Source: Planctomycetaceae bacterium (GTDB lineage Bacteria > Planctomycetota > Planctomycetia > Pirellulales > Pirellulaceae). From it: 64,000 nucleotides of DNA. The notes beneath the pieces are model-generated. The model was not told the DNA's origin, made no database searches, and saw nothing but the letters and a program-made list of their open reading frames with translations. A program made the translations under genes and the position numbers. Positions 56,286 to 64,000 of the stretch are shown here, one piece after another (position 1 is the first letter of the stretch; the number at the start of each line of letters is the position of its first letter). The DNA is taken from NCBI GenBank assembly GCA_002709045.1, contig PAPJ01000012.1, forward strand, positions 248,001-312,000. The letters run 5' to 3'.

Positions 56286-56613
56286 TGGCTTTTACTGAAC
56301 ATCAATATTCAAAATAAAGGTTTGTGGAAAACTCGTCTATTCAACCTCGGTCGACGTCGATGATACCAAAGAATTAATAATGGTTTTAAAATCGTTCGAC
56401 AACACCTACAAAAAGTTGTCGCTTGCCGACGTTGAATTTACATCAAACCGACCGGTTTTACACATCTGCTAATCGGTTGCTCCGCCTTAAAAACCGCGGT
56501 GTTAGCTTAGGTTTTTATGGTTGTCGACCATTTACGGGTGCTTCTTTTTATTACTACTGTATTTAAAAAATTAATATATAAATTCACTCCGGACTCAAAG
56601 CAAAGGATCGAAC
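56286..56613 (+). other. oriC: Probable chromosomal replication origin (oriC)
   Basis: This gap of 328 bases lies between dnaA and dnaN. It holds a DnaA box TTTTCCACA on the minus strand (56323-56331), TTTTACACA (56456-56464, matching TTWTNCACA), a repeated TCGAC motif (56353, 56397 and 56523 area), and an AT-rich tract at 56559-56586 that could be the unwinding element. Location and boxes suit an origin; the assignment is inference. Confidence 0.7.
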
Positions 56614-57729
56614 ATGAAGTTCACATTTGATCGCGAAAAAATGCTGGCGGCTTTCCAGCCGGCGGCTTCTGTTGCACCGTCGCGAAGCCCAAAGCCCATT
56701 TTGCAATGTGTCAAAATGATAGGGACGGAAAATGGTGCTACGCTAATGGCCACTGACACTGAAGTTGGGATTCGTGTCGTAGTTGAAGGTGTTTCAATTG
56801 AGACGCCAGGGAATGCGGTTTTGCCCGTAGATCTCTTTGGGAACATTCTCCGCGAAAGTGGCGATGATCAATTAACGGTCGTAGTCGAGGGGGCGGAAAT
56901 TAAAGTGACCGGTGGTTCAAGCAACTATAGTTTACCGTCTCAGAATGCTGATGAATTCCCTGATGTACAGCATGTAGAGGGAGACAGCAGGATTGAAATA
57001 GCCGCCGGACTTTTCGGGGAAATTGTAAAACGAACAGTTTTTGCGACAGATAACGAGAGTAGTCGTTATGCTCTGGGAGGCATTCTCCTGGAAACAGATG
57101 GTGGCAATTTAATTGCAGTAGGTACAGATGGGCGACGATTAGCTAAGATGCAGGGGCCTGTCGATATTCAGGGAGATATTCAGCTGGGACAGTCAAGTAC
57201 GATTGTTCCTACGCGATCAATGAATCTCATTGCCAGGGCTTTGGGAGCCCCTGATAGTATTGTGCAGATTATCCCGAGCGATAACCAACTGGCCTTTAAA
57301 ACGGAAGCAGTTACCCTGACTTCCCGACTGGTGGAAGGGCGTTTTCCAAAGTGGAAGGATGTCTTCCCCGCTAGAACCGAAAGTTCCAAAATAGTACTTG
57401 CAGCCGGAACGTTTTACGGGAGGCTGCGTCAGGCATCGATTGTGGCCAATGATGAGAGCAGGGGTATTACCTTCACGTTTAGTGATGGAACGCTTTCTAT
57501 GGATGCGACAGCGGCTGAGAGAGGGCAAAGCCATACGGAGATGCCGATTGCGTACACCGGCAATGAAGTGGCTGTCAGCCTGGATCATCGCTATGTCGAA
57601 AACTTTCTTCGGGTGTTGGACAGTGAAACGAGTTTCACGTTTGATTTAGAAGGTGGCCAGGCTGCAGTGTTGTTGTCAACGGAAGATGGTTATTCCTACA
57701 TTATTATGCCACTGGCGCGAGATCGGTAG
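56614..57729 (+). CDS. dnaN: DNA polymerase III beta subunit (sliding clamp)
   Basis: The 371-residue protein has the three-domain clamp fold (FTFDREKMLAAFQPAASVAP at the start, RYALGGILLETDGGNLIAVG, LVEGRFPKWKDVFP, and the C-terminal YIIMPLAR). It forms a ring that tethers the polymerase to DNA. It is followed by dciA (6-base gap) and gyrB, a typical origin-proximal cluster. Confidence 0.98.
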   Translation: MKFTFDREKMLAAFQPAASVAPSRSPKPILQCVKMIGTENGATLMATDTEVGIRVVVEGVSIETPGNAVLPVDLFGNILRESGDDQLTVVVEGAEIKVTGGSSNYSLPSQNADEFPDVQHVEGDSRIEIAAGLFGEIVKRTVFATDNESSRYALGGILLETDGGNLIAVGTDGRRLAKMQGPVDIQGDIQLGQSSTIVPTRSMNLIARALGAPDSIVQIIPSDNQLAFKTEAVTLTSRLVEGRFPKWKDVFPARTESSKIVLAAGTFYGRLRQASIVANDESRGITFTFSDGTLSMDATAAERGQSHTEMPIAYTGNEVAVSLDHRYVENFLRVLDSETSFTFDLEGGQAAVLLSTEDGYSYIIMPLARDR

Positions 57730-57735
57730 TGATTG

Positions 57736-58092
57736 GTGACAGGCAATTTAACACCGGATGAACAGCGGTTTGAGGATTTGCGGAAGCGTCAGAGGTTTGT
57801 GCCTCTTACGCCACGCATTGACAATATTCTTAGTCGCTTGATGACGAAAACGGGCTATAGCCGGGTTCAGTCAGCTAATGTTCTGGATAAGGTGTGGGGT
57901 GAAGTGGCCGGGCCATTGGCAGCGGTAACAAAGGCTGGTAACATTCGTCGCGGAGTGCTGGATGTTATCTGTAAAAACTCCGCAGTCATGCAGGAGCTTA
58001 CATTTCAAAAGCAAATGGTTATTCAGCAGCTAAATCAAAGGCTGGACGGTCAGACGATAAAAAAAATTAAGTTGCGAGTGGTGGACTTTTAG
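57736..58092 (+). CDS. dciA: DUF721/DciA-family protein, probable replicative helicase loader
   Basis: The protein of about 118 residues belongs to the DUF721 family: ILSRLMTKTGYSRVQSANVL, VWGEVAGPLAAVTKAGNIRR and LTFQKQMVIQQLNQRL. DciA recruits or loads the DnaB-type replicative helicase in bacteria that lack DnaC/DnaI. The start is GTG at 57736 or TTG at 57733. It is placed between dnaN and gyrB, where many lineages have this gene. Confidence 0.88.
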   Translation: MTGNLTPDEQRFEDLRKRQRFVPLTPRIDNILSRLMTKTGYSRVQSANVLDKVWGEVAGPLAAVTKAGNIRRGVLDVICKNSAVMQELTFQKQMVIQQLNQRLDGQTIKKIKLRVVDF

Positions 58093-58122
58093 TGAGTTTA
58101 TTCAGGTAGCAACCGCAGATAG

Positions 58123-60624
<2,502 letters not shown>

Positions 60625-60635
60625 TAGCGGTTAGC

Positions 60636-62081
60636 TTATTCAGATTTGGTTTTTAGTTGTTCCTGCCTTTTTAGTTCCCGTTCAATGTAAGGCTTGAATT
60701 CAGGTCGCTTGACCCACCGTTTAAAGTGTTTTTGATATTCCGGTAACGTCATTAGGTTTGTTTGTTGCGGACGAGGAAAAGGATTAACCTTACCCGACCG
60801 ATAGTCAGCACCGGCGATGCTTTCCTCGACAGAAGCGTTCCATGCTTCAAAAGACTTGATCATGCGATTGGCAATATCTGGCTGATCAGCAAGAACATCT
60901 TTTTGTTCCCGAGGGTCGATCATTAGATCATAGAGCTGATATTCACCACTGCCAAGCTTGAGTGTTATTAGCTTATAGTTGTTGTCTAACCAGGCAGCGC
61001 GGCCGGTATGGCGAAAGCCTATTGGTGAAGGTCGCCGGGACTGGTTGGTGTTAATGACGTTCGCTAGTGAAATACCGTCTGTGACTTTGTTGATAGAGTT
61101 TTTGGTCAGTCCAGCTAAATCAATTAATGTTGGAAAAATGTCCATTGTACAAGCCGGGTACTTCGAAATCTGAGGTTTAATTTTTGCGGGCCATTCAATA
61201 AGGGCGGGAACTCGCAGGCCACCCTCGTAAACAGAATTCTTGAACCCCCGAAGGTCACCAACAGTGCCAGGTTTAATATTTCCCAATCCGCCGTTGTCAC
61301 TGTTAAACCAGAGGATAGTATTTTCTGCGATACCAAAATCACGCAGTTCTTTTCGCAGGTGACCGATAGATCGATCCATCGCAACCAGTTCAGCGTGGTG
61401 GTCACGAGACGCCGGACTAAGATTGCTGAACGGCCGGGCATCAGATTCATAAGCCATAAAAGGGCTGTGCGGCGTACCATACCAAATGACTATAAAGACG
61501 GAGTTCCCCTTTTCATTTTCTCCGCGGATGTAATCTAATGCTTCGTTAACCACGATTTCGGATGAGTCACCCCCATGCTCTTCCCAGTCGCCGTTGCGGC
61601 TTAATATTGGATTCATGTCAAAAAAATTTGTCACGCTAAGCCAGTAATCAAAGCCCAAATGTCCGGGATGATGAGCGTCGTGTTTAAGGATAGGGGCCCC
61701 CGGCCCCCGTAGACCGTTGAGGTGCCATTTTCCAAAGTGGGCAGTAGAATACCCGGCTTTTTGAAAGGCTCGGGAGATGGTCTGCTCCTGTTTGTTTATC
61801 GCATAACCGTGATTGTGTACGCCGGTACGATCATTGGAACGCCCGGTAAGAACAGTGGCTCTGGTTGGCGAGCAATTAGGAGCACCCGCGTAAAACCTGT
61901 CGAACCGGATACCATTGGCTGCCATGGCATCCAGATTTGGCGTTTTAAGTATTGGGTGGTTGTAATAGCCCGTCTGCCCGTAACCCATATCATCAGCCAT
62001 AACCAAGATGACGTTAGGGCGATCATCAGCAATTGTCAGAATAGGAAAGAGCGTGACAGCAAGAAATATTAAAGAACGCAT
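60636..62081 (-). CDS. Exported type I sulfatase
   Basis: The 481-residue protein has a signal peptide (RSLIFLAVTLFPILTIA) and the sulfatase fold: VILVMADDMGYGQTGYYNHP with metal ligands, the formylglycine motif CSPTRATVLTG (Cys70 to be converted), HFGKWHL, FNSDNGGLGN, GGLRVPALIEWPAKI. It hydrolyses sulfate esters in the periplasm, probably of algal or marine polysaccharides, the well-known trait of marine planctomycetes. The converting enzyme is not encoded nearby. It is convergent with gyrB (11-base gap). Confidence 0.95.
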   Translation of the reverse strand: MRSLIFLAVTLFPILTIADDRPNVILVMADDMGYGQTGYYNHPILKTPNLDAMAANGIRFDRFYAGAPNCSPTRATVLTGRSNDRTGVHNHGYAINKQEQTISRAFQKAGYSTAHFGKWHLNGLRGPGAPILKHDAHHPGHLGFDYWLSVTNFFDMNPILSRNGDWEEHGGDSSEIVVNEALDYIRGENEKGNSVFIVIWYGTPHSPFMAYESDARPFSNLSPASRDHHAELVAMDRSIGHLRKELRDFGIAENTILWFNSDNGGLGNIKPGTVGDLRGFKNSVYEGGLRVPALIEWPAKIKPQISKYPACTMDIFPTLIDLAGLTKNSINKVTDGISLANVINTNQSRRPSPIGFRHTGRAAWLDNNYKLITLKLGSGEYQLYDLMIDPREQKDVLADQPDIANRMIKSFEAWNASVEESIAGADYRSGKVNPFPRPQQTNLMTLPEYQKHFKRWVKRPEFKPYIERELKRQEQLKTKSE

Positions 62082-62141
62082 ATCGTATCGAAAGCCCGCT
62101 TTGTTAATAAGAGAATTGATTTAACCAGAGTGGTTAGCCAA

Positions 62142-63047
62142 CTACAATCTACCAGCCAGCGAACGTTGCTGCAGGTATTGTGCAAAAGTCACACCCAAAT
62201 CTTTGCTGGTATCGCAAAGCACATATTCACAGCGGTTGGCATCACAGAGCTTTTGGAAATTCACCATAAACCGTTCAACAGCCTCCAGATAGGCTTCACG
62301 GATGTCGTAGGGGCGCGTCAAGAGTTGATCAGGATCCTCCAGTCCGATGAAACGAACCATACCTTCGATATCGAAATTTAATTCATCCTGATGCATGACA
62401 TGCATTAGCACCACTTCGTGGTTGTCGTAACGGAGACGCTGCAAAGCATCCTCTAAATCATCAACATCCACAAAGAAGTCAGAGATAACTACGACAATAC
62501 TACGCCGCCCTATTTTTGCCGAGACTTCACCCAGTGTTTTTGCAATATTAGTTTTATTTGTTGATTTCACCTGATCCAGAGATTCGGTCATGCGAATGAT
62601 TTGCCCCATATTGTTGGATGGGGTTAGATAACCACGGGTTTTATTATCAAACGTTGTAAGTGATACACGGTCCGACTGCTCGATGACCAAATAGGCCAAT
62701 GTCGTAGCGATTTGTGAACCATAGAGAAGCTTTTGCTGGTCTTCATCGCCATATCGCATAGATGCAGAAATGTCCAAAACCAAATGGCAATTGAGGTTAG
62801 TCTCCATTTCATATTGTTTAATTACATGCCGTTCATGACGGAAGTAGACTTTCCAGTCAAGATGTCGAAGATCGTCGCCGGCGACGTATTCACGATGGCT
62901 GGCAAACTCAACCGCGAACCCGTGAAAAGGACTTTTATGAGCACCGGCCAGATTGCCTTCTACAAGTTGACGTGGATTCAGCTTAAAGCGGCTGAGCTGG
63001 CTCAGTACTTCCGGGCGAATATATTTGTTGAGAATAGCTGAAGACAT
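62142..63047 (-). CDS. DUF58 (von Willebrand A-like) protein
   Basis: The 301-residue protein has the DUF58 signature (SPFHGFAVEFASHREYVAGD, LRHLDWKVYFRHERHVIKQY) followed by a vWA domain with the MIDAS motif DISASM (DxSxS). It has no signal peptide. DUF58 proteins are encoded next to MoxR ATPases and membrane vWA proteins and are thought to help assemble or activate target complexes. It follows the MoxR gene by 15 bases; both lie on the minus strand. Confidence 0.93.
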   Translation of the reverse strand: MSSAILNKYIRPEVLSQLSRFKLNPRQLVEGNLAGAHKSPFHGFAVEFASHREYVAGDDLRHLDWKVYFRHERHVIKQYEMETNLNCHLVLDISASMRYGDEDQQKLLYGSQIATTLAYLVIEQSDRVSLTTFDNKTRGYLTPSNNMGQIIRMTESLDQVKSTNKTNIAKTLGEVSAKIGRRSIVVVISDFFVDVDDLEDALQRLRYDNHEVVLMHVMHQDELNFDIEGMVRFIGLEDPDQLLTRPYDIREAYLEAVERFMVNFQKLCDANRCEYVLCDTSKDLGVTFAQYLQQRSLAGRL

Positions 63048-63062
63048 GTTGGAATAGCTCTT

Positions 63063-64000
63063 TTAAACAGCAGCAGGCTCACTAAATGTTTGATCAGCAG
63101 GCACAGCCTCTAAAATCAACTCCAGTAGTTTTTCGCTGTCGAGGCCAGCGGCCATGCCAGCATAGTTAGGAGCAATGCGGTGCCGTAATGCGGGCAGCAC
63201 AATTGCCTGAACATCTTCGATGCTCGTATGATAACGCCCTTTAAGCAATGCCCGAGCCTTTGCACATGAAATGAGTGAAAGTACACCGCGAGGCCCGGCG
63301 CCCCAGCCTACCGACTCGTTAACAAAATCCGGGGCTTCTTCGGTATTGGGTCGGGTGGAACGGACTAATGCATGAGCATAGCCAAGGACCTGGTCACAAA
63401 CAGGCATGCGGCGTGTTAATTCCTGAGCCTCAATGATTTCATCAGCCGAAATGATTGAATTAATTCCGCCAAGAGAACCGGCTGAAACCTTGCGAGCGAT
63501 ATCCCATTCTTCCGCAGCGGTTGGGTAGCCAACTTTAATGTAGAGCAGAAAGCGGTCGAGCTGAGCTTCTGGCAGCGGATAGGTACCTTCCTGTTCGAGC
63601 GGGTTTTGGGTTGCAAGCACAAAGAACGGAGCTGGCAATATGTGGGTTTTTCCGCCGGCAGAGATCACGCGTTCCTGCATTGCTTCGAGCATTGCTGCTT
63701 GTGTTTTGGGGGGCGTACGGTTGATTTCGTCGGCTAGAATCATATTGGCAAAAATCGGACCCTGCACGAATGAGTATTCTCGCTCTTTAGTGACAGGATC
63801 TTCTCTTAGGACGTCCGTACCCGTAATGTCCGAAGGCATTAAGTCCGGCGTGAACTGAATCCGGTGGAATGAGAGCGTCAGCGCTTCAGCGATGGATGAA
63901 ATCATTAGCGTTTTTGCCAGACCAGGAACCCCTTCCAATAAAGCATGCCCCTGAGCCAGAATAGCAATAAGCACCTGCTCGATTACTTCATCCTGACCAA
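63063..64000 (-). CDS. MoxR-family AAA+ ATPase (5' end beyond right edge)
   Basis: The frame has no in-window start: upstream of the GTG at 63974, codons continue as GQDEVIEQ, the usual MoxR N-terminus, and run off the right edge. Visible motifs are Walker A GVPGLAKT, Walker B MILADEINRTPPKTQAAMLE, sensor LATQNPLEQEGTYPLPEAQL, and arginine-finger region DRFLLYIKV. MoxR proteins are chaperone-like ATPases acting with vWA proteins such as the DUF58 protein encoded next. Only the first 20-40 residues are missing, by family length. Confidence 0.95.
   Translation of the reverse strand, partial: GQDEVIEQVLIAILAQGHALLEGVPGLAKTLMISSIAEALTLSFHRIQFTPDLMPSDITGTDVLREDPVTKEREYSFVQGPIFANMILADEINRTPPKTQAAMLEAMQERVISAGGKTHILPAPFFVLATQNPLEQEGTYPLPEAQLDRFLLYIKVGYPTAAEEWDIARKVSAGSLGGINSIISADEIIEAQELTRRMPVCDQVLGYAHALVRSTRPNTEEAPDFVNESVGWGAGPRGVLSLISCAKARALLKGRYHTSIEDVQAIVLPALRHRIAPNYAGMAAGLDSEKLLELILEAVPADQTFSEPAAV

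Overview
The window reads as chromosomal DNA of a planctomycete (Planctomycetota, probably class Planctomycetia; the species cannot be named from sequence alone). The case rests on gene content: a DUF1501 Tat-exported protein, an exported sulfatase with a CSPTR formylglycine motif, a neutral ceramidase-like protein, two ECF sigma/anti-sigma pairs, a MoxR-DUF58 pair, a DciA homologue between dnaN and gyrB, and several proteins that look like planctomycete-type conserved unknowns. No tRNA, rRNA, insertion sequence, prophage or CRISPR array was found. Coding density is high and nearly every gene belongs to the ordinary chromosome.

Layout. 1-1124: ECF sigma factor and the start of its membrane anti-sigma partner (runs off the left edge). 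1274-2562: folA-thyA. 2696-6376: an EF-P modification locus, with methyltransferase and epmB on the minus strand, divergent from efp and an FHA-EpmA fusion. 6373-11501: a tight five-gene minus-strand operon (DNA methyltransferase, TIM-barrel isomerase, membrane glycosyltransferase, ceramidase, metallophosphoesterase). 11640-18589: ferredoxin, lysA, a large exported unknown, infA, a Cys/Met-metabolism PLP enzyme and an amino-acid permease. 18646-24752: potassium channel, LarA-like protein, then a surface-polysaccharide operon (glycosyltransferase, flippase, membrane unknown). 24753-25522: a long intergenic region full of hairpins, likely holding a small RNA and terminators. 25523-28687: folK-panC-lgt. 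28814-32791: second ECF sigma/anti-sigma pair, an acidic unknown and a GNAT protein. 32806-38175: putative beta-barrel protein, then a plus-strand run of a small unknown, aroB, rhomboid protease, a membrane-anchored unknown and a molybdopterin enzyme. 38195-46712: pyrC, small exported unknown, DUF1501 protein, carB, argH. 46814-53705: exported HEAT-repeat protein, sigma-54 activator, HemX/CcsA-like protein with hemA, scpB. 53841-60624: cysteine desulfurase and the replication-origin cluster dnaA-oriC-dnaN-dciA-gyrB. 60636-64000: sulfatase, DUF58 protein, MoxR ATPase (runs off the right edge).

How genes work together. EpmB makes (R)-beta-lysine, EpmA ligates it to Lys34 of EF-P, and all three genes sit together; the EpmA here carries an N-terminal FHA phosphothreonine-binding domain, which is the most unusual architecture seen. 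ThyA makes dihydrofolate that FolA recycles, and FolK feeds the same pathway. PyrC and CarB serve pyrimidine synthesis, and CarB with ArgH arginine synthesis. DnaA here consists only of the AAA+ and DNA-binding domains, and a DciA-type helicase-loading protein lies in the same cluster. Lgt carries a PDZ-like insertion. These domain architectures, plus the structured intergenic RNAs, are the main points of novelty; no self-contained new defence or mobile system is evident.
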